Assembly: GCF_025398315.1 (NCBI RefSeq)
Contig: NZ_JAODOQ010000001.1
Coordinates: forward strand, 1,364,001-1,428,000
DNA length: 64,000 nt
DNA from: Shewanella phaeophyticola
Lineage (GTDB): Bacteria > Pseudomonadota > Gammaproteobacteria > Enterobacterales > Shewanellaceae
Reading direction: 5' to 3'
Shown here: positions 21,719 through 31,173 of the stretch, one piece after another
Numbering within the stretch: position 1 is the stretch's first letter
Layout: the number at the start of each line of letters is the position of its first letter
The notes under the pieces: model-generated
The model's input: the letters and a program-made list of their open reading frames with translations, nothing else
Databases searched by the model: none
What the model was told of the DNA's origin: nothing
Made by a program: the position numbers and the translations under genes

Positions 21719-21746
21719 CATATTCACTCACTTTATGTCGTGTAAA
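21719..21746 (-). promoter_or_regulatory. Possible his promoter
   Basis: Minus-strand TTTACA (21741-21746) followed after 17 bases by ATATGT, about 45 bases upstream of hisL. The -10 is poor; this is a tentative assignment from position. Confidence 0.3.
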
Positions 21747-21829
21747 ACGACTTGCAGTTAACTTAACCGCATTTATGCTTGTTTGCAATAGTGAACAAAG
21801 CATTTCTGTCATTTAATTTCTAAATTTAT

Positions 21830-21844
21830 TGCATAAGTTATGCA
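21830..21844. promoter_or_regulatory. Perfect 15-bp palindrome upstream of the his leader
   Basis: TGCATAA-G-TTATGCA lies between the his leader region and the 3' end of the next gene. It could be an operator for the his promoter; the cognate regulator is not identified. Confidence 0.35.
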
Positions 21845-21905
21845 TTGCACCGTCATGATGATTTTTACTCATGATGCGTGCATGAATTTTAATCACGTCA
21901 TGGGT

Positions 21906-23249
21906 TTATGGATAAATCATATTGGATGAGGTCAGCTGCAGTTGCATTTGATTACTGATATCAGCTTTTTGGCTAGCAGTTAATTGTGTTGAGTTATCGA
22001 TGGCAATCAATGCATTTTTTTTATCGAAAGCGCTCCACACATTAACCGTAGTGATAATGGAATCTAAACGGACGCTGGTGTCGCTGATCCGCTCAGCAAT
22101 ATTAAAAGCTTGTTGCGGATCGGTTTGGGTTAACTGGCCTGCTCTTTGGCGATAGGCAATATTTTGATTGTCTTCAGAGAGCATGGCAACAACTTGTAAA
22201 AATTGGGATTCAGTATAGTCTGCAAGGGCATAACTGGCGTTAATGATAATGTCGTGCTGCACATTAATCTCGTAATCGTCAATGCGCGCAAGCATCATAT
22301 CTGGCTCGACACTGGCAATTTCTGCCACCGCACTGTTGTAATAATCCTCGTTGAGATCGTACGTTTGTTTTTGGTTATTTAAAAATACTAAAGCTGCTTC
22401 AGGATCGGTTTCTGCCATTTTACGCGATATAATAAACACGCCGCTGGCGCGCTGCTCTGTGGCAATACTGTCGAGCCAGTCGACAGCCTCTTGAACGTTT
22501 TTGTCAACTAATTGATAAACCATCGAAGTGATAAGGTAATTAGTCGACTCATTTAATGGTAATGATGATATTAAGCTAGCCGCTTCGGTAGGGGACTGCT
22601 CGATATAGTAGTACATGGTATTTAAATACATTTTGAGCGTAGAGGGACTCTCTGGTTGTTGCTTTAGCCACTCAAATGCAGCCATAGCATCAGTACTTGC
22701 CCAAGAGTCTACAATCGACATGGTGACTGAGGTTTTCATCGGCTCCACCGTCAATAAGTCTACATCGCTTAATGCTTGTTGAGGGTTCACCGAGGCCAAC
22801 CCGCGTAAGTAACTGTCGACTAACGACTCGTAATCGTCGCCGGTATTTTGCTCGATTATCCATGAAATAACATTCGAAAATTGATTTTTGCCAGCAATTT
22901 CTAAAATAAAGCCATACAAGTCTTCGTGTTGTGTTTCTTGGGCAATTAATAGGGCTTCTAAAGGGTCTTGTTCTGCAAGTTGCAATATCCTAAAAATCGA
23001 CATGTAAGGCGTGTCATCTTGCGCTATTGAAGCTTTCATTGCTTCTCGGTCTTGGCCTGAGTCATCATATTGCTGTGGTGTGCTAGCATTCGTATTAGAT
23101 GAAACTGCCACATCAGTGGGCTGAAATATTGCTGCATGAGTCCTGACCGTTTGCTGGTCTTGGTGATTATCAGCATCATTTTGCCAAAGAAGCGGGTAGC
23201 TTATAAAGCCAATGCCCCAACTGAGTACCACCACAATTAACCATTTCAT
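21906..23249 (-). CDS. Unrecognised membrane-anchored helical-repeat protein
   Basis: Product of 447 residues starting with a hydrophobic anchor or uncleaved signal (WLIVVVLSWGIGFISYPLLW), a polar linker, then a series of ~30-residue helical units. Many units contain a 'DP..AL' or 'W...D...A' pattern (QDPLEALLIAQ, VNPQQALSDV, TDPEAALVFLN, TDPQQAFNIAER), as in TPR/SEL1-like solenoids. No catalytic motif. It probably sits in the periplasm attached to the inner membrane and acts as a protein-interaction scaffold; this is inference. It lies upstream of the his operon on the same strand but is separated by 230 bases. Confidence 0.6.
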   Translation of the reverse strand: MKWLIVVVLSWGIGFISYPLLWQNDADNHQDQQTVRTHAAIFQPTDVAVSSNTNASTPQQYDDSGQDREAMKASIAQDDTPYMSIFRILQLAEQDPLEALLIAQETQHEDLYGFILEIAGKNQFSNVISWIIEQNTGDDYESLVDSYLRGLASVNPQQALSDVDLLTVEPMKTSVTMSIVDSWASTDAMAAFEWLKQQPESPSTLKMYLNTMYYYIEQSPTEAASLISSLPLNESTNYLITSMVYQLVDKNVQEAVDWLDSIATEQRASGVFIISRKMAETDPEAALVFLNNQKQTYDLNEDYYNSAVAEIASVEPDMMLARIDDYEINVQHDIIINASYALADYTESQFLQVVAMLSEDNQNIAYRQRAGQLTQTDPQQAFNIAERISDTSVRLDSIITTVNVWSAFDKKNALIAIDNSTQLTASQKADISNQMQLQLTSSNMIYP

Positions 23250-23440
23250 TTTAGCTTTTCCTTAAGCACAATTCGTATTGGAGTTGTTAACGCTATTTTC
23301 AACATCGGCGAAGGGTAACGTTATTATGATGCATTACCAATTGCAATAATGCGTGACATTTAGCGCCATTGTGGCATGGATATTAAAACCTGAATAGAAC
23401 CTTGTATAGGTAGAATCATAGAACATTAGAGAGCAGTATC

Positions 23441-23806
23441 ATGCGTAAAAGCGATAAAAAAATAGATAATCAATTGAGGTTGGCGTTAACCGATGTGTGT
23501 CAACATGCTATTGAGCTTTATGCTGGATTTGAGTGGATCACTCATACCGTAGATTATGGCGCGTTTCCTAAAAGTTTACGGATTGTGTGCGTGTTTGATA
23601 CTGAGCAGCAGTTAAGACAATTTAATCATCAAGGCCATAAAACTGCTTTGCTAGCTCACATTAAACGCTGCCTGGCAGACGGTGGCATTGAAATTAACAA
23701 TCTAGATAAACAGGTCAGTTTTGATTCTGAAACCGCTTGCCAACAACAGCATAACGGTAACTGGGCATTACGTTTAAAAGCAGCCAACATTAATAAGTTG
23801 CATTAA
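23441..23806 (+). CDS. Conserved hypothetical protein
   Basis: 121-residue soluble protein that I do not assign to a named family. It has an alpha-beta look, with a central IVCVFDTEQQLRQF strand-helix and no signal peptide. GAGAGCAG precedes the ATG. It is transcribed divergently from the helical-repeat gene and converges on the DUF1569 gene. Confidence 0.6.
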   Translation: MRKSDKKIDNQLRLALTDVCQHAIELYAGFEWITHTVDYGAFPKSLRIVCVFDTEQQLRQFNHQGHKTALLAHIKRCLADGGIEINNLDKQVSFDSETACQQQHNGNWALRLKAANINKLH

Positions 23807-23819
23807 TGATGACGCTGAT

Positions 23820-24371
23820 CTAACTAAACGAGTTAAACGTGTCTAGGTGATTGTAAAAATGTAAAACATGAGCAAGTTCATAATCTGCTTTGTTTAATTC
23901 TCCGTAAGCAAAATGGGGTGCCAACGATTCTTGGTACTGTTCAAAGTCTGTTACAGAGTTTAACAATCTTGTCAGAGCTTGTTTTACATCAACATTAGGG
24001 TCAAGTGCAGGCGCTGCTGGTATAGCTTCGCTAAGGTTGTGAGTCATTGCACCTTTAGTGGCAAATGCTGCAAAGGCTAGCGCGCCTAAAGAGTGCTTAA
24101 ATACAGCTGATTTATGTTGCGGAAATCCGCTCATTGAAAATTCGATACTTTGCGCACAATGGCTAAACACCTGGGCGCTATTCCACTCACCACGACTTAA
24201 GCTTGTCAGTTGCTCTGTAGGAAGAGTGAGCATTAGATTAAGTTTGGCTTTTAAGTTATTGAAGTTGAGCAAATGTGGGTCGTTGCCTTCGCTTAACCAT
24301 AATACGCTTGCCCTGGTGACTCCCGCAGCGACTCCGATTAGCCCCAATGTTATAAATTGTCTGCGCTGCAT
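23820..24371 (-). CDS. DUF1569 (DinB-like) protein with Tat-type signal
   Basis: 183 residues resembling DUF1569 in the DinB/YfiT four-helix superfamily: the NSAQVFSHCAQSIEFSMSGFP and AHVLHFYNHLDTF helices carry the His residues that bind metal in relatives. The N terminus RRQFITLGLIGVAAG looks like a twin-arginine signal, suggesting a folded, possibly metal-loaded export. Its ATG shares one base with the stop of the upstream gene (TAATG), so the two are translationally coupled. Confidence 0.72.
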   Translation of the reverse strand: MQRRQFITLGLIGVAAGVTRASVLWLSEGNDPHLLNFNNLKAKLNLMLTLPTEQLTSLSRGEWNSAQVFSHCAQSIEFSMSGFPQHKSAVFKHSLGALAFAAFATKGAMTHNLSEAIPAAPALDPNVDVKQALTRLLNSVTDFEQYQESLAPHFAYGELNKADYELAHVLHFYNHLDTFNSFS

Positions 24372-24841
24372 TATTCATCCTTATAATTGGTTTCGTTCAT
24401 CCGAGTAAACTTGATCTCAAAGCCTTGATTATCTTGTCCACTCACGGCAACGCGGATATGCTCATTGTCGATAAAGTGATATTCAATTTTATTAGGAAAG
24501 TCATGGTCATGATTTTCAAACACTGCTAAGGCATCTTTACAATGGGTTAGTTTAAAGGCCACAGGCAATGGGTTATGTGTTACTTTCGCGAGATAGTAAA
24601 TCCCTTCGGGCATGCTTAACAAACGCAGCGATTCATTATGTTGCCATTGGTCGGTGTAAGTTTCACCACTGCCTTCGAATGTGTTGTCACTAACTCGGTG
24701 CCATTGCTCTTGTAATGTACTGTGCGCTTGCACGCTTTGCCATTTTCCTAACAGACCACTTAGCTGATTGAGGTTATCGCATGGCTTAGCTATGGTGCTA
24801 AACGAGGATATGAGCATTAGCATTACCAGTAATAATTTCAT
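24371..24841 (-). CDS. DUF6265-like exported protein
   Basis: 156-residue protein with an N-terminal signal peptide (LLLVMLMLISSFSTIA, then KPC). The mature part (LLGKWQSV...WHRVSDNTFEG...FENHDHDFPNKIEYHF) resembles DUF6265, a small lipocalin-like beta family of unknown role. First gene of a two-gene unit with the DUF1569 protein. Confidence 0.65.
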   Translation of the reverse strand: MKLLLVMLMLISSFSTIAKPCDNLNQLSGLLGKWQSVQAHSTLQEQWHRVSDNTFEGSGETYTDQWQHNESLRLLSMPEGIYYLAKVTHNPLPVAFKLTHCKDALAVFENHDHDFPNKIEYHFIDNEHIRVAVSGQDNQGFEIKFTRMNETNYKDE

Positions 24842-25009
24842 GGGGAACTCGTCTTTTTTTATTTGTTAAGCTTACGTGGTTTTGGGGCATAAACCAGCTC
24901 AGATAACCAATTACATATTTATGTTGTGATTAATAGTTGGAACAAAAGCGTGTTATCAGCATAATGCTTAACAATTTCAGTCAGTATTTGTTGACCATTT
25001 GAGGGCATT

Positions 25010-26935
25010 TTGAGCTCAAGACTTACTCAAACCGTGATTCACCAATTTAGCCAGCAAGGCGCCTTAGCTAAAAATGTGCACAGCTATCATCATCGTCAAA
25101 GTCAAACCGACATGGCGGTGGCGGTGAGTGAGGCGATTAGCCAAAAACAAAATGTCATCCTTGAGGCCGGCACCGGTGTCGGAAAAACCTTTGCGTATTT
25201 AATCCCAGCGATTCTCAGCGGCAAACAAGTGGTGGTCAGTACTGGCAGTAAAAACTTGCAAGAGCAGCTATTTTTAAAAGACTTACCTGCGTTGCTAACC
25301 ATGTTAGACATGCACGTACCCATCGCATTACTTAAGGGGCGTAATAACTATTTATGCCAGTTACGTCTTGAAAAACAAATGCAAAATGCGGTTCATTTTA
25401 GTGATTCTTACATCGACGATTTACTCAAAATTAATCAATGGGCAAATTTAAGTAAAGACGGCGACATAGGCAATTTAACCTCGGTTGCTGAACATTCAGA
25501 GGTGTTACCCAGTGTGGTAAGCACCAAAGAAACTTGTACCGGTAAAAAGTGCGAACATTATGATGTGTGTTTTACTGGTAAAGCGCGGGTGCGAGCTATG
25601 GACGCTAAAGTGGTGGTGGTGAATCATCATTTGTTTTTTGCCGATCGATTACTCAAAGACACCGGATTTGCCGAGTTACTCCCCGATCCCGATGTGGTTA
25701 TTTTTGATGAAGCCCATTTAGTCCCCGATATTTGCATTAATTACTTTGGCAGCCATATTTCCAGCCGCGAAATTGACACCTTACTCAACGGGATCATCAA
25801 ACTTCATCGAGAAGTGATCCGCGACAGCATTCAAATAGAGCAATTAGCCTTGCGTGGTTTGTTGGCGCTAAGTGATTGGCATAATGCCATGTACGACAAT
25901 CAAGTGTCGGACTGGCGTAAAGTATTGGCTAACAAACAATTAGCTACAGTGTCGTGGATCTTGCAACAAGCATTAGCTGACTTGGCAAAACTCATGACCC
26001 ATCATCTTGGTCGCGATGATCAGCTTGATTTAGCGTTTGAGCAACTTCATGAGCTCGCTGAAAAACTACAAGACTATTTTGAATGTAAAGACATGCAAGC
26101 GGCTTACAGCGTTGAATTAGGTGCAAGGTTTGTCATGTTAAGGCTAAGCCCAATTAATGTGGCTAAACAATGTCAGCAATTATTTGATGACAATACTCGC
26201 TGGATATTTACGTCAGCAACCTTACAGGTCAATCGCAGTTTAGCGCACTTTGCCACCGAGTTAGGCTTAACCTCGGCCAAACAAGTCATTTTAGACAGCC
26301 CGTTTGATTACCCCAATCAAGCGATGTTTTGTGTACCGAGACATTTAGGCAAGGTAGGGCAATCACAACATACGGTGAAACAATTGGTTGATGTGTGTAT
26401 TCAAGCCATTAATGCCGCGCAGGGAAGAACATTTATATTATTTACTAGCCATCAAATGCTTGAGCAAGTTGCCTCATCATTGCAAGGGCGTACAACTTAT
26501 CCGTTATTGGTTCAGGGACAGGCGAGTAAACAAAGCTTATTAAATAAATTTAGGCAACTTGGTAATGCGGTGCTGCTCGGCACCAGTAGTTTTTGGGAAG
26601 GGGTTGATGTGCGCGGTAAATTACTCAGTTGTGTCATCATCGATAAGTTACCGTTTGTGTCGCCTGATGATGCGCTTTATAAGACTCGTGCAGCCAATGC
26701 TGAGCGCCAAGGGGTAGATCCTTTTAGTCACATATCGTTACCCCAGGCGGTGATTAGCTTAAAGCAAGGTGTTGGCCGGCTTATTCGTGATGAGAAAGAT
26801 CGTGGCGTGTTGATTTTATGCGACAACCGCATTGTAAATCGCGCTTATGGGCAAGCTTTTATTAATTCATTGCCGCCAATGCAGCGCACACGTGATTTAG
26901 ACAAAGCGTTGCAGTTTTTAAAACACATCCCTTAA
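25010..26935 (+). CDS. yoaA: DinG-family ATP-dependent helicase YoaA
   Basis: XPD/DinG-like 5'-3' DNA helicase of 641 residues with an iron-sulfur cluster; in E. coli YoaA works with HolC in repair of stalled forks. Visible: Walker A EAGTGVGKT (52-60), four cluster cysteines (116, 176, 181, 187), DEAH at 233-236, and late motifs TSATLQ, GTSSFWEGVDVRG and QGVGRLIRDEKDRG. Start is TTG 25010, five bases after GAGGG. tsaB follows, the same order as in E. coli. Confidence 0.93.
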   Translation: MSSRLTQTVIHQFSQQGALAKNVHSYHHRQSQTDMAVAVSEAISQKQNVILEAGTGVGKTFAYLIPAILSGKQVVVSTGSKNLQEQLFLKDLPALLTMLDMHVPIALLKGRNNYLCQLRLEKQMQNAVHFSDSYIDDLLKINQWANLSKDGDIGNLTSVAEHSEVLPSVVSTKETCTGKKCEHYDVCFTGKARVRAMDAKVVVVNHHLFFADRLLKDTGFAELLPDPDVVIFDEAHLVPDICINYFGSHISSREIDTLLNGIIKLHREVIRDSIQIEQLALRGLLALSDWHNAMYDNQVSDWRKVLANKQLATVSWILQQALADLAKLMTHHLGRDDQLDLAFEQLHELAEKLQDYFECKDMQAAYSVELGARFVMLRLSPINVAKQCQQLFDDNTRWIFTSATLQVNRSLAHFATELGLTSAKQVILDSPFDYPNQAMFCVPRHLGKVGQSQHTVKQLVDVCIQAINAAQGRTFILFTSHQMLEQVASSLQGRTTYPLLVQGQASKQSLLNKFRQLGNAVLLGTSSFWEGVDVRGKLLSCVIIDKLPFVSPDDALYKTRAANAERQGVDPFSHISLPQAVISLKQGVGRLIRDEKDRGVLILCDNRIVNRAYGQAFINSLPPMQRTRDLDKALQFLKHIP

Positions 26936-27008
26936 GCTTTTTAAAACGCGGCGCATCAGTTATCATACTCGGCTTATTTGATGCTTTTTTACCGGGTACT
27001 TTTTTATA

Positions 27009-27710
27009 ATGTCACAGCTGTTAACCATCCTTGCGCTTGATACCTGCACCGAAACCTGTTCTGCTGCACTTACTGTCAATGGCAAGGTGTTTGCCCAGAT
27101 TGCTGATGCCCCACGTGAGCACAGCCAGCGTTTATTACCTATGGTTGATGACGTATTAGCACAAGCTCAAGTGACATTAGCCGATGTTGATTTAATTGCA
27201 TATGGCCGTGGTCCTGGCAGTTTTACCGGAATACGTATTTGCACCAGCATGACTCAAGGTTTAGCACTAGGTCTTGATTTACCCGTGATTGGTATCTCAA
27301 CTCTTGCGGCAATGGCACAAGCTGCCATTACTGAAACCGGCGCAACTCAAGTGCTTTGTTGTATTGATGCGCGCATGAATGAAGTGTACTGGGGACAATA
27401 TATTGCTAAAGATGGCATTGCGATATTAGTGGGTGAGGAGCATGTGAGTGCGCCTGAGTCGATTGAATTGTTGCTTGATCCCAGCCAAAATATTCATGCT
27501 TGTGGCACCGGATTTGATGCTTATCCACAACTGTTAACACTGGCGTCTCAAACGGTGCCCTGTACCGCATCCCGTTATCCCGATGCCAAGTACATGCTTA
27601 TTTTGGCTCAGCAAGGTCAACAACAGGGCTTGCATACCAGCGTTGATGAGCTTGCACCGGTTTATTTGCGTGATACCGTCACTTGGAAAAAACTTCCCGG
27701 TCGAGAATAG
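27009..27710 (+). CDS. tsaB: tRNA threonylcarbamoyladenosine biosynthesis protein TsaB
   Basis: ASKHA-fold partner of TsaD needed for t6A37 on ANN-decoding tRNAs. The 233-residue product starts with LALDTCTETCSAAL and contains GRGPGSFTGIR, the family hallmark. Follows yoaA by 73 bases. In E. coli slp and fadD come next; here three other genes and a MITE intervene. Confidence 0.96.
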   Translation: MSQLLTILALDTCTETCSAALTVNGKVFAQIADAPREHSQRLLPMVDDVLAQAQVTLADVDLIAYGRGPGSFTGIRICTSMTQGLALGLDLPVIGISTLAAMAQAAITETGATQVLCCIDARMNEVYWGQYIAKDGIAILVGEEHVSAPESIELLLDPSQNIHACGTGFDAYPQLLTLASQTVPCTASRYPDAKYMLILAQQGQQQGLHTSVDELAPVYLRDTVTWKKLPGRE

Positions 27711-27780
27711 CCATTGGCGATATTTTGGCATATTATTTATATAGACATAGTAATCACGATATAAGGTAAGTGAATCGTTA

Positions 27781-28111
27781 ATGGCGATTAATCCAGCACT
27801 ATCAACAGCGCATAATCAATCAGGCTACAGTGAGCCTGAGTCAAGCTGTTGCCGGAAATCGTCCTATTGCGCCAGCCCGTGACCCTATTGTTGTTAACCC
27901 TATTCCTGCAGATGCTGCTCAGCAAAATAATGAGAATCAAAAGCTTACCATCGTCGATGATGTAACTTTATCAGCAAAGCAACAAGCTCGTGTTGAATAT
28001 GATCGTGACACCACGAGCCAACGTGGCGCGATAGCCCAATATTTGTCTACTCAACACTCAGCTAAGCGTGACGAAATTCAACAAATGGTTGGTATCGACT
28101 TATATGCCTAG
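27781..28111 (+). CDS. Small conserved hypothetical protein, probable N-terminal frameshift
   Basis: The clear part is the frame from GTG 27830 to 28111 (93 residues), with a polar C terminus (QQARVEYDRD...KRDEIQQMVGIDLYA). Upstream, ATG 27781 with AAGGTAAG before it opens MAINPALSTAHNQSGY in a different frame that stops soon. A single indel near 27815-27835 would join them. I do not recognise a family. Its stop overlaps the start of the next gene by 8 bases, so it belongs to that operon. Confidence 0.5.
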
Positions 28112-28777
28112 TGCGGTATCGGCAACACCTAGTCGCAGTCGTTTTATGCTTGAACTGCTGGTGGCCTTTTTACTGACACGTTTACCTTTTATTTCTATCC
28201 CTTTCAAATGGCTCGAAAGCTACTTTCATGAGTTGTCACATGGTATTGCCGCCTTATTAACCGGTGGCATTGTAAGCCATATTCAGCTATTTCCTAATGG
28301 TGCCGGTTTATGCTTCAGCCAAGGTGGGATAAGTATGGTCATTGCTTATGCGGGCTATTTCGGTGCGGCATTATGGGGTTATGTGATTTTTTTATTAGCG
28401 ACGAAAAGAAGCAGTATTCGCTTTACACTCGGATTACTCGGGTTAACTGTCGCAGCATCATTAGTGTTTTGGGTCGCGATATTCTCACCATCGCTATTTT
28501 GTTGGTACTCACAATACTTTTTTTGTTACCACTTAAATTAAAAAACAGTAGTGTGTTAAACACCTTACTGCGTATATTAGGGATCATGATAATTTTGAAT
28601 GCCATGGCGAGTCCAATGGTGCTATTAGGGTTAAGCGGCCAGGGCGATGCAGTTATGCTAGCGCAATTGACCTGGATACCTGCATGGATATGGGTCATGA
28701 CATGGCTATTATTCAGCGGATTAATGCTGTGGCTATGTTGGCAGAAAGTCGATTACAACAAGGGAGTAAGTAAATGA
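28104..28777 (+). pseudogene. M50-like membrane metalloprotease, frameshifted
   Basis: Integral membrane protein with the zinc-protease motif in YFHELSHGIAALLTGG (HExxH), followed by at least four membrane segments. This matches the M50-like (M50B) group, which cleave within or near membranes. From about 28476 the frame changes: LVFWVA ends one frame and RDILTIAILLVLTILFL begins in another, as if one base is missing. The first in-frame ATG at 28104 overlaps the previous stop. The last codons overlap the start of the exported methyltransferase gene (ATGA), indicating tight coupling. Confidence 0.72.
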
Positions 28778-29637
28778 AACGTAACATGATGTTAGGTGCC
28801 TTAATGGGTTTGTCGAGCCTAGGGTTAACAACAAATGTACTTGCAGCAGATGCAGTACCCGTTGAACAAATGATGGCACCTCAAGTGAATGCCGCGTTAG
28901 CCAAAGCTGTGGCAAGTGAGTTCCGTACTCCAGAAAATAAGCTGCGTGATAAATATCGTCATCCAGCAGAAACCTTAGCGTTTTTTGATATTAAACCCGA
29001 TCAAACTGTGATTGAACTATGGCCGGGCGGTGGTTGGTATGCTGAGATTTTAGCCCCCTATTTAGCCGTGAAAGGTCAGTATGTTGCGGCAAATTTTGAA
29101 ACAAAACCGACTACAGACACCAAGCAAGCTGCTTATTATAAATCGGCAGGGTTACGATTTGAAAAGTGGGTCAGTGACAACAAAGCCAGTGTCGGGAATG
29201 TCCAATTTGTGACGTTAGATCCACCGGCTAAATTTTCATTAGGTAAAGATAACTCCGCTGATCACGTGCTGACATTCCGTAACTTGCATAATTGGGCAAT
29301 GAAAGGCGAGTTAGAAGGTGTGTTTAAAGCAGCCCATGATGTGTTGAAAGTCGGTGGTTCATTTGGCGTTGTTGAGCACCGTGCCAATGTTGGTATGGCT
29401 GCAGAAAGCGGCTATATGGATGAAAACCAAATGGTCGAATTGGCTAAAAAATATGGTTTTGAGTTAACCGCTAGCTCAGAAGTTAACGCCAATCCAAAAG
29501 ACAGCAAAGATTATCCAAAAGGCGTGTGGACGCTTCCTCCACGTTTAGCCATGGGCGATCAAGATAAACAAAAGTACATCGACATTGGTGAAAGTGATCG
29601 TATGACACTGAAATTCACCAAAACAGCGGCTAAATAA
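28774..29637 (+). CDS. Exported SAM-methyltransferase-like protein (COG4798 type)
   Basis: 287 residues with a clear signal peptide (MLGALMGLSSLGLTTNVLAAD) followed by a class I methyltransferase fold: motif I VIELWPGGGWYAEIL near residue 85, then a central strand and a C-terminal HRANVGMAAESGYMDENQMV segment typical of the predicted methyltransferases in COG4798. A methyltransferase with a secretion signal is puzzling because AdoMet is not expected in the periplasm; the fold may serve another role. It overlaps the preceding M50-like gene by 4 bases. Confidence 0.8.
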   Translation: MKRNMMLGALMGLSSLGLTTNVLAADAVPVEQMMAPQVNAALAKAVASEFRTPENKLRDKYRHPAETLAFFDIKPDQTVIELWPGGGWYAEILAPYLAVKGQYVAANFETKPTTDTKQAAYYKSAGLRFEKWVSDNKASVGNVQFVTLDPPAKFSLGKDNSADHVLTFRNLHNWAMKGELEGVFKAAHDVLKVGGSFGVVEHRANVGMAAESGYMDENQMVELAKKYGFELTASSEVNANPKDSKDYPKGVWTLPPRLAMGDQDKQKYIDIGESDRMTLKFTKTAAK

Positions 29638-29713
29638 GCGGCTAAGGGGTAATCTACTGAGTGTTTACAGTGGGTTACCTCTGTTATTTATATGTTCTCT
29701 CATTGAGCATTTA

Positions 29714-29995
29714 CTAGGGTCTGTTGATCTTTGCTGTTTGAATTTTGTTCGAGTTAAAAACGTGTTAATCGAGGCGAATGGATTGATGCCTAGCAATCTA
29801 AGCAAAATCCATTTAACAAAGAGTAAAACGTTTTTAGCCGAACCCTTCGGGCAGCGTTTGTTGGCCATTTTTACTGTGTTATCGACTTTTTATGTAGAAT
29901 AACTACATCTCAAAGTCTCTGCCGCGCAGTTGTAAATGTGAGTAATGTCCAACAATTCGCTGCAAAAACAATCTTGAAAGATCAACAGACCCTAG
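29714..29995. mobile_element. MITE-like element B, copy 2 (282 bp)
   Basis: Same element as at 12917-13200: terminal inverted repeats GGTCTGTTGATCTTT / AAAGATCAACAGACC, flanked on both sides by CTAG. Internal differences are a short deletion near 29805 and an insertion near 29930. Non-coding. It lies between the methyltransferase and hydrolase genes. Confidence 0.87.
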
Positions 29996-30071
29996 GGTCT
30001 GTAAATGTGCTGTCTCTGTCACAATCCTTATCTCCATACAATGTCGTTATACAATAAAAAGTGGGTAAAGC

Positions 30072-30959
30072 ATGCTGACACTGAACTCAACCGAATTTCA
30101 AATACCATTGGCGCATATTACTCTTGCAGCAAAGCGTTATGGCAAAATCGATAAACCAATCATTTTGGCATTGCACGGGTGGTTAGACAACGTAGACAGT
30201 TTTATTCCTTTGGCTGATGCGTTTGAACAGCAAGGCATACTAAACTCATTTCAATTGATTTGCATTGATTGGCCAGGACATGGTTTATCAGACCACCGTC
30301 CAGGGCATTATCCGCTGCATTGGATTGATTACATTTATGACTTACATGCTGTTATTCAATCGCTTAGCCAAGAAAAACAACCCATCACTGTGATAGGTCA
30401 TTCGTTAGGGGGCATTGTCGCATCGGCTTATAATGCGTGTATGGGAGACAATATTGAAAAGTTGATTTTAATTGAAGCCATAGCACCATTATTTGAGTCT
30501 GCTACTAATGCTAAAACTCGGCTACATAAGGGGTTACAGCAACAGCAACGTTTTAATCAGCAATTGTCTCGACTCACTCCAACGTATTCTTCGATGGATG
30601 TTGCCATTCAGGCCCGCCATCAATTAACTGGGCTGGCACTGCCTTGGTGCGAAATGATTACTGCGCGAAATATGCAACTCGTTGCTGGGAAATGCGCCTG
30701 GCGAAGTGACCCTAGATTAAAGTTAGATTCATTAAATCGTTTTACTTTTGAACAGGTTGACGGATTAATGACCATCAGTAATACCCCAACGTTATTTATC
30801 GCTGCCCAAGATGGCTATAAACAGCTTACCCTGACAGAACAACATGCAAATACCTGGTTTAGCGACATTAAAATGGTAACATTAGCTGGCGATCATCACC
30901 TACATATGGGGAATGCTAACCAGGTCGCAGAAACGATTGGAGCTTTTGTTCTAAATTAG
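30072..30959 (+). CDS. Alpha/beta hydrolase (SERHL-like)
   Basis: Serine hydrolase of 295 residues. LALHGWLDNVDSF gives the oxyanion region, IGHSLGGIVA the nucleophile elbow, and GDHHLHMG the catalytic His near the C terminus. Substrate unknown. It lies directly upstream of fadD on the same strand, 214 bases away. Confidence 0.82.
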   Translation: MLTLNSTEFQIPLAHITLAAKRYGKIDKPIILALHGWLDNVDSFIPLADAFEQQGILNSFQLICIDWPGHGLSDHRPGHYPLHWIDYIYDLHAVIQSLSQEKQPITVIGHSLGGIVASAYNACMGDNIEKLILIEAIAPLFESATNAKTRLHKGLQQQQRFNQQLSRLTPTYSSMDVAIQARHQLTGLALPWCEMITARNMQLVAGKCAWRSDPRLKLDSLNRFTFEQVDGLMTISNTPTLFIAAQDGYKQLTLTEQHANTWFSDIKMVTLAGDHHLHMGNANQVAETIGAFVLN

Positions 30960-31173
30960 TGCTTATGGCTACTGAAATCGCTGTTATTTTGATTTCATTT
31001 ATGTGATTATGGTCAAAAATTAAAACGCTTGTATGATTTTTATCACAACAATTTATCATTACAAGTAACATAAAAGCCTGCGATAACAATATTAATGATA
31101 TGCAGTCGCTACAAATTTTACCACTGACGGGGAATGCACGTCTTAGCACAGTGGGATTTATTAGGAGACACCT

